Assembly (NCBI GenBank): GCA_936450465.1
Contig: OW388293.1
Coordinates: 33,051,860-33,115,859, forward strand
Reading direction: 5' to 3'
DNA: 64,000 nucleotides
Source: Gibbula magus
Taxonomy: Eukaryota; Mollusca; Gastropoda; Trochida; Trochidae
The position numbers were made by a program, and so were the translations under genes. Positions 11,685 through 23,213 of the stretch are shown piece after piece (the stretch's first letter is position 1; each line of letters starts with the position of its first letter). The notes below the pieces were generated by a model that was not told where the DNA came from, did no database searches, and saw only the letters and a list, made by a program, of their open reading frames with translations.

Positions 11685-11850
11685 TTGATGATATTATAAG
11701 GATAACCCATGATACCGAGGATATGGTAAGGTTGTAGACCCTGGTAGGAAGGAAAAACCCGAGGATGCGAAACATCCGAGGGTTTTTCCTGACTATCAGG
11801 GTCTACAACCTTACAATATCCGAGGTAGAATGGGTTATCTGTATTATCAA
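11685..11850. mobile_element. long foldback palindrome (MITE-like)
   Basis: A near-perfect inverted repeat has arms 11701-11760 and 11781-11839. The outer ends read GATAACCCAT and ATGGGTTATC. The centre is GGATG-CGAAA-CATCC (around 11763-11777). The arms match at roughly nine positions in ten, and weaker pairing extends outwards to about 11685 and 11850. The RNA or single strand would form a hairpin of about 60 bp. No target duplication was identified. Confidence 0.85.
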
Positions 11851-11886
11851 CCGTTTTTAAGTGTAAAACAGGCTTTTTACTTGTTA

Positions 11887-11937
11887 TCGCGTTATATTGA
11901 GGATCTTGCGGATCCCTGGCGTTATATTGAGGATCCC
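11887..11937 (+). repeat. short direct repeat GCGTTATATTGAGGATC
   Basis: Two copies of GCGTTATATTGAGGATC are separated by GGATCC-containing sequence, directly right of the foldback element. Confidence 0.75.
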
Positions 11938-12002
11938 TCGGTGATGTCAGCCTGTTAACAGCCGCGCTATATGAATTTCTTTTGTACCGTCAATTCTCGT
12001 CT

Positions 12003-12085
12003 GTCCCCTTAGCTCAGCAATCTGAGGCGTTGACTCATTAACTACAAGTGATGGTGGATACGGGTTCGAGACGCACTTTCTGCAA
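12003..12085 (+). repeat. tRNA-like segment with A and B boxes (SINE head or tRNA relic)
   Basis: TTAGCTCAGCAATCTGAGG (from 12009) resembles a tRNA D-arm with the internal A box. GGGTTCGAGAC (from 12062) matches the B box of RNA polymerase III promoters. The acceptor stem does not pair and the anticodon arm is irregular, so it is not a working tRNA gene. A tRNA-derived SINE head or a decayed tRNA pseudogene fits best. Confidence 0.5.
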
Positions 12086-14511
12086 AACATTTGCTGTACA
12101 TATTCTGTCGTCAACTTATGAAATTTTTCAAAATTAGTCTAAGTTAGTTTCTTCAGACCTTTACTTTCAAGCCGTCATCTTAACAGATATATCAGGGTTT
12201 ACAATCATTATAATTCCTTCTAACTGTGTTTACAATTGTCTGTGTAAACCCTCCTGGAGGGAATTACAAGGTTGTAAGTCCCTCGTACCGGGTGATACGG
12301 TTTAGAAAGGTCGTTTCAAGTATCACGTTATATGGCTGGTAGGTTGATAAATGTTGTTATACTTGGATAACAACATCTCTAGTGCATGAATGTCATAGTT
12401 TCAATGTTACTCTATCCCTACGAAATACAGTGCAAATATTTTACGATACCTGAAAATATTATATTATGATGGCTGAAATACTTGTCATTTGGAAATGATT
12501 AAATTATTAGGTATTGGTTCTCCTCCCGTCCAGTGAAACAGCAAATACAACGCTACCTATATTCCAGTAGGTTTTTTTCTGCTGTCGAGGAAATGTGCTA
12601 AAACCAAGGGGAAAAAGTTCCCCTGCCAACGTTTTTAAGGAAGCGCCTGATACTGCGTGGTTCATTTGTAACCGGAAAGGAGTTGAAAGCTTCAATACGC
12701 TGGAATAGAGTCGCGGTTTTTACCTGCAAGAAACTATACCATCTGAATAACAAGAACTGTTTTTTCTGTTGACTAGTTCTCTCCCTTCTAGAAGTTAATT
12801 TGTCGTGCTTAACACCAATTAAAGAACACAATTAGACTTTAATTATGACACCGTGGATACATCCATTCAATTGTTTAAAAAGTATTCGATATTGTTTCTT
12901 ATTCCACTCTCTCACCTCACCTCATGATCATTCATTTGTTAAAAGCCTTATGGTGTTAAAATTTAAGTGAAAGCATCATTTATAAACATAATAACCACCT
13001 TGCTAATGAACATAATTGTCGGAAGCAAAATCTTTACAATTGATCTATTTACATTATATTTAGTGTAACGTTTTTGTTGAATGCAAATGTAAATTTCCTT
13101 TTTAATACACATATATCTGTGAAATACGATTAATTTCCACATACTCTTTTAGACTGTCAGCAATACTGTACATATTTAAAGATTTTGATGAGATAATCAA
13201 GAAAATCATGCATCAAGGGTATAAGTTTAGTATATCCTTTCGATCCTTATCTATTTTCCATAGAATATCTACAGTAAACAGGATGTTGATGTGGAAGGTC
13301 AGTTGACAGCAGTAAGTCATTACCGTAGTAGATAACAAGCCTCCTGGAGACTTTCTAATGAGACTACCTGATTGATTGCCGAGTTAATTAGCATCGATTA
13401 GATCCTTGCTAATGAACACTTCTCCACAGTTATGTGCAAAACAATAACACACCTTTCATTCAAAAGTCATATTTAAGATCGAATTTGGTGGAGAATTTTT
13501 AATGGACACTCAGTGTTTTATAATGGCATTATATTTGGCTTTGATACGTGCCAACATTCCGCATGGGATGATTTCTGTTCAAATAATTTCAATCACATGC
13601 ATATTCACCCACGATCGCCAAATATATGCTAATTACTTGCTTCAATACAACATTTCCTCTCATACATAAATAAATATGTGCCTTGCCAAAATGACACGAT
13701 ACAATTACATAAACGATTTAGTCGAATCAGTAACACTTTTATTGATAGAACTAACAATACTTGTCCATTAGTCATCAGCTCCTTGGTCTGCTTATGACAT
13801 CATTCTATTTAGACGATAATCGCCGTTTTGATTTTAAAATTAAGCATTACAATATGTTATAAGATTGATTACCAGAAATGTTGGGAAGAGGATGAAAATT
13901 TAACCCATTGACGCTTTGTCATTCATAACGTTTCACATTTATACAGGGTACTGTGTTACGTTGAGTTTTAAATATCATTGTGATCAACTTAACAACAATA
14001 ATCACATGCTACTAACAGCCTGGAATCTAATTCTTGCTGGGAATCCCTAATTGACTTGGAGTCAAACGCTGTTCAAATGCTTGAAAATTTAGAAGGAAAG
14101 TTGCATTCCTAGTTTATAAATGTCAAGATGATAATATCAGCACAGCGAAAAATTGTATGTGCATAATTGAAGATTCATGATTCATAAGAGTGTTTCATTG
14201 TAGGCAATTTACGCTTGTCTATTATTTAATACTATTACATAATAATCTCGAGAGTTTTATCAAACTTACTGATCGAAGCAGACATCGGAGCGACCAAGAC
14301 TAGTTTTAATATCTCGAGAACAAGATATACAGCAAGGATAAGTGTCTAAATATCAATTCACTTCTCACTTTGAGCTTATATTAACGTTCGCAGATTCCTA
14401 AACTCAATTCTGTAAAAATAAAATAGTTTTTGTTGTAAATTTTAATAATATGTATATATCAGTTTATGTTATGTAACATAAATATTATAAAATGATTACT
14501 TCAATATGTGT
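12086..14511. other. intergenic, no recognised feature
   Basis: Featureless AT-rich DNA. A partial inverted repeat around 12195-12270 (GGGTTTACA and TGTAAACCC) is the only structure noted. Confidence 0.45.
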
Positions 14512-14850
14512 TTATTCCACATCATATATGTCAGTCTCATTAACAACCAAGAGCTTTAACCATGAGCTATTAATCGATACTTTATATAATATGTGGCATG
14601 ACATTGAATTAATTACATACAATCCATTACACAGTTTTGATGAACATACAGCTTGTTCTTGACAGGGGAACATTGCTACTGAACTTCCAAGTGATATAGC
14701 TGTTCGGAAAATAGTGTTTTCTAAAATATCTGAAAACTCAAAATTTAATTGATGTGTGATCATTTTACTAGCATGTTCTTCCTCGTCTTCACCATTTAAT
14801 ACATGTTCAGTTCTGCTTATTATAAAATCGAAATGTATCTGCTGGTTCAT
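14512..14850 (-). CDS. candidate 112-codon ORF, unrecognised
   Basis: This is a complete minus-strand ORF with an in-frame stop just upstream of the ATG. It begins MNQQIHFDFII, has an acidic stretch GEDEEE near residue 21, and contains several Cys and Ser residues. The stop codon overlaps an AATAAA word (GGAATAAAC), which could serve as a polyadenylation signal. No signal peptide, membrane segment or known domain is visible. ORFs of this length arise by chance in 64 kb, so it could easily be spurious. I list it because its composition is less repeat-like than other ORFs of similar size. Confidence 0.18.
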   Translation of the reverse strand: MNQQIHFDFIISRTEHVLNGEDEEEHASKMITHQLNFEFSDILENTIFRTAISLGSSVAMFPCQEQAVCSSKLCNGLYVINSMSCHILYKVSINSSWLKLLVVNETDIYDVE

Positions 14851-15448
14851 AGCCTCCTACAGCGACTCATTATTTGTCTGATTTGGCTAATCATCGATTA
14901 TGTTGAATTACTCTAATATATAAGTGAAGGTAGTCTCTTGGTTATGATGAAGTCAGTTTTGAGAATGTCAAGCAGTGTATTTCAGGAGGTTGCACACAAC
15001 TCACAAAACATATTGATCAATAATAAATAATTGAACACAACATACAACATACGTTTAAAAAGAAATAGGACTATGGGTTTGTTTTTATTATCATAATTAC
15101 ATAATTACGATATGAACCATTCCTCATTACGAAAGGTAGGAGAGCCGTTCTACTGAAATTTCGAAAGAAAATCCCTTTAATTGTCATTTGAAAGTGTTCA
15201 TCATACCACAGTCGAGTCACACTACATGTTCTCATGTTGCATGAACTTCCCGGACTGTATGGCGTGTAGGATTGTTGTCACAGGAATGTTTTGCTAATTA
15301 TCTAGGCCTGTCAGATAGCCAGTTTTTCCAACGTTTCGCATTGACATGGCGTCCAAGGAAGTTGCGTTTGCTCAAAGCTTGTTCACAAATCAACATATTC
15401 CTGTCAAATAGATTTCATCAACGTGTTTTTGTAAGTAATCGAATGATG
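14851..15448. other. intergenic, no recognised feature
   Basis: No repeat or coding signal was recognised. Confidence 0.45.
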
Positions 15449-15640
15449 GTCCAGACAAAACAAACATACAGAGAGTCATGAAGACACCGTTTGATTAGTT
15501 CACCATAATTACATTGTATAGGTCCTCCCAAGCGCCCAATTGTACCTGTGTACACTTCTTGACGATCATCTTGGTTGGTCCAGACAAAAAACATACAAAC
15601 ATTCATGAAGACACCGTTTAATTCCTTCACTATACATGTG
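15449..15640 (+). repeat. direct duplication, spacing about 130 bp
   Basis: The block TGGTCCAGACAAAACAAACA ... TCATGAAGACACCGTTTGATTAGTTCAC (from about 15450) recurs near 15578 as TGGTCCAGACAAAAAACATA ... TCATGAAGACACCGTTTAATTCCTTCAC. It is a local tandem duplication. Confidence 0.8.
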
Positions 15641-17530
15641 CTTACATTACATTTTAGACACGATCATGTTATAAGTGTCCTCATTACATCCACGTGATCC
15701 AGGAGTTTCTTGTTAATAACTCCCATCATTGCTAACATATCAACAACAAACACAAGAGGATACAATTCAAATGTAGTATTTTCTTTTAAGGTGACATGGA
15801 CATTATGGAGGTATAAAGATACGTTCACTGCAACATTGAACATGCCAGGAGATTGGATCATTAACTTACATACTCAAACGCTATGGACACATCAAAAGAG
15901 CATGTACTCTCTCAAAGCTAATGTAGTGCTCTAATTACAGGGTGCGGTGCTACAGCGAATCTTAATCCTAAGTGAACAATGGCTATAATTGTCTGTGATC
16001 CATTGTACCTTAAACATAGTTAGTAGATTCTTTTAAATGCAGTACACACTATACTGAAATAACTAAAATAACATAAAAATATATTTACTTTCGTGTCCAG
16101 AACCTATTTGTAAAATACTTTCACCAATACAAGTGCACCTCAAAAGACGAAAACGACAGTTCACAAAAATCGCCAAAACTGGTTCACCTCAAAATACAAA
16201 ACAGCATTTCAAACGTCTTCATCAGTACAGGTGCATTATACGACGAGTTCACAATACTTCACGTTAAGTGGTTACACTGTTTGCCCTACATCTCTAGAAA
16301 CCTTTGAAGACTATAATGTTGGTTTACTGAACTCAACATGAGGTCCATGGCCAGGGAAGAATACAATAGGACGCCAGTGTGTTATATTGATCCCCTGGTA
16401 ATGTTCTCTTCCGGTAGGATGCTGCTCTTGTGATGGAATTTAGATAAAGTTTAGACATATGGCAGAAAACATATACAAACATTCTTCTAATCGTATTTAC
16501 TTGTACTTGTTTTACACTGCTAATAACACTTTACCGTTTTAAATGATAAAGAAATAAATAGATAAAGAAAAACTTTGACATGAAAGCATTAATTCTTCTT
16601 TCAACTCCGCGAACTCCCTGAAGCTTATTAGAAATGAGGATGTGATTCTAATTTAAATGTCAGAGATAATGTCCATTGAATTACAATTGAAATGAGGTTT
16701 CTGTTAAAGGAAATTGCTGAATAATTCGCAAATATATATATATATATATATATTGATATATGTTTAATAAAGTTTAATTTGATAAAAACAATTAAAACAA
16801 TTCAGAATAGATGAATTTCTCAATATATTGTCAGCGTGTTCAGTATGTGATGTAAAGGTTCAGTAATAAGATCGTTACAGTTCGGAAGAGGGTGAATGTC
16901 TTACCTTTTTATGTTAAATCAAATGAGGACACGAAAAATATCTTATCTTTACCCAGAGACCATTTGCAGAACAATCGCTATATAAACCGTCAAGACAAAA
17001 CAGTAACAGATAGTTACTATGATGTAGTAAGTGTAGTAGAAATGTATACGTGCATTTGTTTAATTTGATTGTTTGATTTAGTATCACACTGAAATACATG
17101 TTTATGTTTATGTTTATGTTTAAATAAATTGGACAGAACAGAGATAACTTTATTCACAATACACACATGAGATCGGACTTAAATAAGTTGATCATCTATA
17201 ATCCCACCTAGCAAACTGTTTCTGCATCACTTCATTAACAGTGTATTTGATTCACACAATCATTTCCAATATTGAGATAGAAATATTAATCATTATAACT
17301 CCAGGACGCCGACTTGGTACACACCAGTAAAATCACATTACTAGCCAACCTCATAACTTTACAAGCTCTATAAAGACAGTGTGATGTACAGATTTGCCCT
17401 TCGGTTATTGTCACTACACACTCTTTTCGTCATTAGATGCACTAAAACTGCCCTAGTCGCACTACTTTGTATTGCAGAGAGTTTCACTCGGAGCTAATCG
17501 ATGGTTACTGGAGAATGTCTCACTACCAGT
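15641..17530. other. intergenic upstream of PAN gene 1
   Basis: No gene was recognised. A short (TA)n run lies at about 16733-16752. Weak similarity to the region upstream of gene 2 begins near 17478 (a CGGAG...ATCGATG-like block). Confidence 0.5.
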
Positions 17531-17625
17531 TATCCAGTCTAGTCTCCACTCTCACGGTGGAATGTTGGATAGAGGAGCGCTGTGGAGGAGTTTACAGAGT
17601 GATATCAGCACACTGGAGGTAGGGG
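17531..17625 (+). promoter_or_regulatory. conserved 5' flank/5' UTR of PAN gene 1, with uORF
   Basis: This 95-bp segment matches 28583-28677 with five differences, much closer than the surrounding introns. It is therefore likely to be transcribed leader or core promoter. It holds a 23-codon upstream ORF (17562-17633) whose TAG overlaps the main ATG region, ending 8 nt past the main start. The main ATG (17626) has G at -3 and at +4, a good initiation context. The uORF ATG has G at -3 but T at +4. Confidence 0.6.
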
Positions 17626-19364
17626 ATGGATAGAGGCAGGGTCCTCGTCTCTGTGTTTGGTCTCCTAGGATTTCTTATACTACACGTCTCAGGTACGTTT
17701 GAACCAGTGTGATTCTCACTGAGATCAATTGGTGAAAAAGTACTCGCGAATTTTGAATTTAGAAATTTGTCGTGGTGTAAGTTTGATTTTAATTGGTACA
17801 AGGAGTATCACTCTCAGCAGGGTCCGGGTCTCTGTGTCTGGTCTGATGAGAATTCTTATAATCCAGGTCTCATGGAAGGTTTGAACCAGTCTGGTTTGTA
17901 ACTAAAATCAACTGGTGAAAAGTTCTTGCCACTTTTGAATTTTGAAATATATCGTTGTTTAAGTTTGATATTCGTTGATACAGCGTGTACACACCGGGAG
18001 TAATCACAAAAAAAGAATAATGATATCATTTTCTATATGGCAAACATTTAATTTTCTTTTGATGTCAACTTTTGCTTAATTGAAACTTTATTATGACTTT
18101 TAAAGCTGCACAAGCTGAATTCAATTGGATGTACAATATGTATAGATTTAACTGTTAAAATTTCGTTACAACTTTTGTGTGTGTGAAAAAAACACGTTGA
18201 ACGATCCGAACCAACGAATAAATATTGATAGAAACATCTCTGTTCTAAAATTAGTTTGCTATCACGTATTTTAAGCACAAGTACGAAACCACTCTATCTC
18301 CAATCAGTGAAGGTAGTATTGCAAGTCACGATCCTCCCATAACCGTCCTCATGTAATTCAGTAATAGCCATAGTGAGGCTGTTATTGTGTAGATCTACTT
18401 CACTTGGAACTGTATACGTTAGAAAGTAGTAGAAGATACATTGCAGGTGAGATTGATGTTATCCACCCCAAGAAATTAAACACATCAAACAAACTTATAA
18501 GCTATTTCTCCAAAGTGAAATACAATATATTTCTACCTGACAGGTGCGCTGAACGCCAGGTATCGTGTTGTACCTGGTCAGGTGGGCAGTCTGTGTAGAA
18601 CCTGGAGCAGAGACACCTGTCGGAGAAGGATCCATGCTGTACCTGTAAGTAGTGAATTACCCGATTTTCCCTTTCTATGATAGAACATAAGGTCTGCGAA
18701 GGCATTATTTTACTGTGAAGGAGATTGGCGTATTAAATGCAAAAGAATAAGTAGATATTTAGACTTGACATGCTGACAACTAATTTAATCTCAGATGTTT
18801 GTCATCAGTTGACTTGGATTTTTTTAAACATCAATTGTCAGAAATGAAAATAGTATCTGCAAATTGCAATTTAAGTAACAGTTCAAATCATAATCTGTAA
18901 ATATTTATGGCGGATATTTACATAGAGGGAAATAACTTTCTCCTACTCATTCTACAAGTTTTCCATTCTACTACTATTCAGTAGATTTGAACTCTGGAAC
19001 AAGTAAACAATTATTTGATATACTGTCATATCTATATTTAGAGTTTGTGACAACAGGTCCACAATGCAGGGGATTGTGCTATCCTCTGTACAAACCATCT
19101 TGGTTTCCTTCTAATTCAGTTAAAATCTATAAACCATTACACAACCGAATTTTGTTAAATCTTTGTTCCACTCAACAGGTCAACAATGCAGTGGAGTGTG
19201 CTGTCCTCTGTGCCAAACATCCTCGATGTGAATCATTCAACTATCAGCTCAGTTCCAGCCTAAGGAAAATACACCGCTGTGAGATGGCCAGAGAGAAACT
19301 CTTACATCTTGAGACGAGAATCAAGAATGGAACAGGATTTGAATATTATAAAAATACAACATAA
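17626..19364 (+). CDS. small secreted PAN/apple-like protein, copy 1 (three exons)
   Basis: Coding exons are 17626-17692, 18544-18644 and 19179-19364. Introns are GT-AG with phases 1 and 0. The 117-residue product starts with a signal peptide (MDRGR, then hydrophobic VLVSVFGLLGFLIL; likely cleaved after VSG, residue 23). The mature part has six Cys at residues 40, 48, 63, 67, 73 and 90. The core NNAVECAVLCAKHPRCESFN matches the PAN/apple pattern (ECAxxCxxxxxCxSFNY...C), a fold used in extracellular protein or carbohydrate binding. Two N-glycosylation sequons (NGT at 106, NTT at 115) lie near the C-terminus. The protein is strongly basic around residues 41-52. No transmembrane segment or second domain is seen, so a secreted single-domain role is inferred. 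It pairs with the paralogue at 28678-31013. Ligand and function are unknown. Confidence 0.82.
17800..17985 (+). pseudogene. decayed tandem copy of PAN exon 1 plus intron start
   Basis: It lies 181 bp downstream of exon 1. CAGGGTCCGGGTCTCTGTGT matches the exon-1 stretch CAGGGTCCTCGTCTCTGTGT, followed by TCTTATAATCCAGGTCTCATGG, the decayed exon end. Intron-like sequence (TTTGAACCAGTCTGG, ATCAACTGGTGAAAAG) then matches the start of intron 1. The ATG and splice donor are lost, so it is a dead exon duplicate inside intron 1 of gene 1. Confidence 0.8.
19052..19100 (+). pseudogene. partial duplicate of PAN exon 3
   Basis: CAACAG followed by GTCCACAATGCAGGGG repeats the acceptor and start of exon 3. 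It reads VHNAGDCAILCTNH, keeping two of the PAN cysteines. It breaks off after the CAAACCATC block into intron-like sequence (TTTCCTTCTAATTCAGTTAAAAT) that also precedes exon 3 of gene 2. It sits in intron 2, about 120 bp before the true exon 3. It could be a cryptic acceptor, but splicing to it without the rest would lose the other cysteines. Confidence 0.75.
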
Positions 19365-20870
19365 GACTTAATCAATACAATACAATATTGCTATTTCTGA
19401 AGTGAATACACTATAGTATTGTGATCCAAGGTATAATCTCCTGACATTACACACGGTATATGCTTGTTGTAAAATGAATGTGAAAATGAAAGTTTTGGAT
19501 CTCAAGGGAAATAAGACACACAGATGAATATGTTCTTGGAGCCAAATGGAGTCAGTGTATAGAACTAAGATCTGACCATATCAGTCGAGTGAAGTCATTT
19601 GAGGAAAGGAAGGTTCAGGCACAGTCTGATGTTGATCAAAGAGACAGAATCATGTTCATATAAAAGCCAGTCAGGAAAAATATTTAATTTGAACCGGACT
19701 GTAAAAAATATTTGAAAATGAAACGGCACCAGATATATGATGATTTTAATGAAAATATGCATACAGTCTTTATATATGGACAGACATCGTTATCATCTTC
19801 CATGTTCTTGAAAAGATTACATTCTTTAAAATGTTAATGAATAAATGAAATGGAACCATTTAAACGAAGTAAAACGTCTTTATTAAAACACTTTATGTAG
19901 TTTCTTGTATATACATGCTGTCAATTTCAATGATCGAGGTTGTCAAAACCTCATGTTACATTGAACACTAAATAGTTTTTCAAGAACCCGTAAAAACAAT
20001 TTTCAAGCAATTTCAATTACATCAATTCTTACAAATCTTGGATATAATGGCATTTATAATAGGCTAAAATATTGTAAAGTTTTGACTATTAGTACTATCA
20101 TTTAATTTCTTGTAAGGTTTCGAAAAAGTATCTGTCAAATACAACGATTCAGCATTAACACATATGGTGCATTAGAAGTCATTAACATTAATCTGAATCT
20201 ACTGCAGAAGTTTAGAAGTCATTCAACGTGTATGCGTATGGTAACCATAAATACACGAAATCAGTGCATCAGTGAATCAAAGCATTCCGACAACCTTTAT
20301 ATTTATAAGAGAGCATGTATGACTGATGCACGAACAAGTACAATAATGTTGTATTCTAAAACCACAATATCAGGTTTCCGTTTTCTACAAATGAAGTACT
20401 TTTAACCCAATTTACTTTCTGCTTTTCATAAGTGGGGATATTCAATTGAAAAGAAAACATTGCTCTATTTACGGTCACATTACACAAATCCCATTGAGAT
20501 GTTTAATCTAAGGTAACATTAGCATAATGTTTAAATATGACATCAAGGTAGCCATATTGTAGTGTTCAGAAATGGAACGAGGGGAAATTAACCGTAAGAT
20601 TTATCAACCTAAATCAAACAATAGCAGAAGCTCTTTGTGCCTGATTTATTTGATATGAACATATATCTGTAATCGTCTCATGTGTTTTCAATTAAATCTC
20701 AGACATCGTCAGAGTCTTGAATACAGAAATTGGGTTTTAAACACAACAAAATGACTTGTTTTTAACATTGCATATTTCCCAGTAGAGAGACCATCAATAC
20801 GATTCATTGCAGTAAAATATTCATCTGATTCTTTTCAAATCGGATGACTATTTTTTCCTGTCGACAGTTT
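19365..20870. other. downstream of PAN gene 1, no recognised feature
   Basis: A possible AATAAA polyadenylation word occurs near 19842. Otherwise no repeat or gene was recognised. Confidence 0.45.
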
Positions 20871-21133
20871 ATGTCATTTAAATTACTTTAGAGGGTAAAA
20901 ATCTTATTACACAAACCAATTATCTTTAGTGGTTATAATGGTACGGTGTTGGGTATGAAGCAAAAATTGCATGGCGTCCATTTTAAAGTGAATACATTTC
21001 GAATTGCATCCGTGTACACTCATATTTAACTTGATTTTCCGAAGAGAGAAGGTAGGTTTACTATTGGTGACATTATTTTTCAAATGCATTTCATTGACTT
21101 ATTTGAGCGAAAAACGTGCTTCTGCCGCTTTAA
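20871..21133 (-). mobile_element. TTAA-type MITE, family member 2
   Basis: Close to the copy at 9165-9468: both share ATTACACAAACCAATTATC, a CATGGCG(T/G)CCATTTTAA block and TTGATTTTCCGAAGAGAGAA. The right edge is GCCGCTTTAA. The 60-codon minus-strand ORF in it is shared with the 36.7 kb copy only because the repeat is shared. Confidence 0.72.
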
Positions 21134-21633
21134 AACAATTGTTTTTAAAATCCAGAAATCGGTTGTAATTTGGCACCGGACACTCCTAGTCCTTTAGAGG
21201 ACATGTGCACAATTTGTCATAGTCAGAAGTACAGTTTTTTTCTGCAATCGACCAACCAAAATTGTCTGCTGAAGGACAGGTGATGGCATTATCACATACT
21301 CCGGACCATCTGTTGGACTATGATAAAGGACGAATATACCTGATTCAATGTCATTTACAGCAATGGGATGAACGGATTTGTCAAAATCTCGCCTAAAACT
21401 TGGTTGATCCCTGAATCTACTATACACAGCAATTCTTACATCATTATACTTGCACTTGTCTATGTTCTTAATATCTATGTTGGAATAATTAAAACTATAT
21501 ATTTGATATTTTGTTGAAATTTTCAGTGTAAGATAACGACAAAATAAATGCCATTCAAATCAAACTATTAAAGGAATATATTATTTTGAAAGTCTTCAAA
21601 TAGTGTATTTTTATATTCCCATCTGTCATACCC
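21134..21633. other. intergenic, no recognised feature
   Basis: No coding or repeat signal was recognised. A 77-codon minus-strand ORF at 21194-21427 shows no motif. Confidence 0.45.
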
Positions 21634-22763
21634 AGCTCATCACAAGTCAAAACTGTCGCTTCAAGACATAATTACTTCCGGTGGAAAGAGGAAAGCGAAA
21701 ACGTGATTCCTTAAATAGCTTTACTATTTTGCATTTCCTTCTTTTAAGGTTTCATAATTTGAGCATTTTGATAATACAACCACACACAAGATCCTGAAAC
21801 TGGCAGCTATAAAATATTATATCGTTGTTCTTAACACTGAATAATATCTGTTGATTATTACAAATATACAATTCTCGGGGCTTTCAATAGATGTAAGTCC
21901 AAAAAACAATCATTGTATTCAACGCAAAAATGAAAAGCCTGTATTATTCGAAATCAATTCACATGTAATTATAATTCGGTTGATTAAATTGTCGTTATTC
22001 AGACTAAAAAGTATTCTCATCCGTGAAGTCAGATATGATTCCCCTGATTGCTGGGGAATTATCACAAAGATCATGAGGTAATATTTAAGTGATATGACGT
22101 CACTGTTACTATCCACACAACATCAAACCTTTGATTTGTGCGTCGCAACAATGGTATGGTGTCTTCTGTAGTGAGACGATTTCGATACTCGTTTCCACCA
22201 AAGCTCATCAGAAGTCAAAACTGTCGCTTCAAGACATAATTACTTCCGGCGGAAAGAGGAAAGCGAAAACGTGATTCCTTGAATAGCTTTACTATTTTGC
22301 ATTTCCTTCTTTTAAGGTTTCATAATTTGAGCATTTTGATAATACAACCACACACAAGATCCTGAAACTGGCAGCTATAAAATAATATATCGTTGTTCTT
22401 AACACTGAATAATATCTGTTGATTATTACAAATATACAATTCTCGGGGCTTTCAATAGATATAAGTCCAAAAAACAATCATTGTATTCAACGCAAAAATG
22501 AAAAGCCTGTATTATTCGAAATCAATTCACATGTAATTATAATTCGGTTGATTAAATTGTCGTTATTCAGACTGAAAAGTATTCTCATCCGTGAAGTCAG
22601 ATATGATTCCCCTGATGGCTGGGGAATTATCGCAAAGATCATGACGTAATATTTAAGTGGTATGACGTCACTGTTACTATCCACACAACAACAACCTTTG
22701 ACATCGCAACAATGGAATGGTGTATTCAGTAGTGAGACGATTTCGATACTCGTTTCCACCAGA
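21634..22763 (+). repeat. tandem duplication, unit 568 bp, two copies
   Basis: Copy 1 is 21634-22201 and copy 2 is 22202 to about 22763. They are nearly identical, with a handful of substitutions and one small indel near 22140/22700. Each contains ORFs of 65-90 codons on both strands that are conserved only because the DNA is. Each also has an ATGACGTCACTG block (a cAMP-response-like palindrome TGACGTCA). High identity implies a recent event. No gene was recognised inside. Confidence 0.93.
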
Positions 22764-23211
22764 GAGAAGGATCATACAAATCAAATATTTCATATTGCCA
22801 ATGAAAAAGACAAAATATCGGCCTTCCCCTTCAAACAATGAGAGACAGGTATTTTACCCTGTAAGCAAGAAGCACCCTTACTGCACCATTACCGAATAGA
22901 AGAGTGGCAATACCACTCCCTTCAGTTAATTTACAAATAAGGATCATGAATTGTGTCCCTTGTGTTGATTGACATTAGATGTTATTTCGGATCCGTTTGA
23001 CGCGACCTTCCCGTGACAATGGTTAGAAAATATATATTATTTTTGTCAACACTGTATTACTTATAGGGACTTGAGACATGTGATGCTATGCTTGAACATC
23101 AATTGAACATCCATCAATGGTATTGTAATGAAGGGAACACGATCAGTGCTGTGAGGTTATCATACATTGTCACGAAATGAGTTCGTATTTGAAAACATCA
23201 CGAATCGAATG
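22764..23211. other. intergenic, no recognised feature
   Basis: No repeat or coding signal was recognised. Confidence 0.45.
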
Positions 23212-23213
23212 TA

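Noticed and set aside
12003..12085. Functional tRNA gene
   Set aside because: A and B boxes are present, but the acceptor stem does not pair and the anticodon arm is irregular.
18987..19364. 125-codon single-exon gene
   Set aside because: It is PAN exon 3 read upstream through intron 2. The three-exon model gives a signal peptide and has an exact counterpart in gene 2.
21851..22649. Duplicated 76-codon ORFs as a gene pair
   Set aside because: Their conservation is that of the 568-bp DNA duplication on both strands, and there is no motif, splice context or coding-type substitution pattern.
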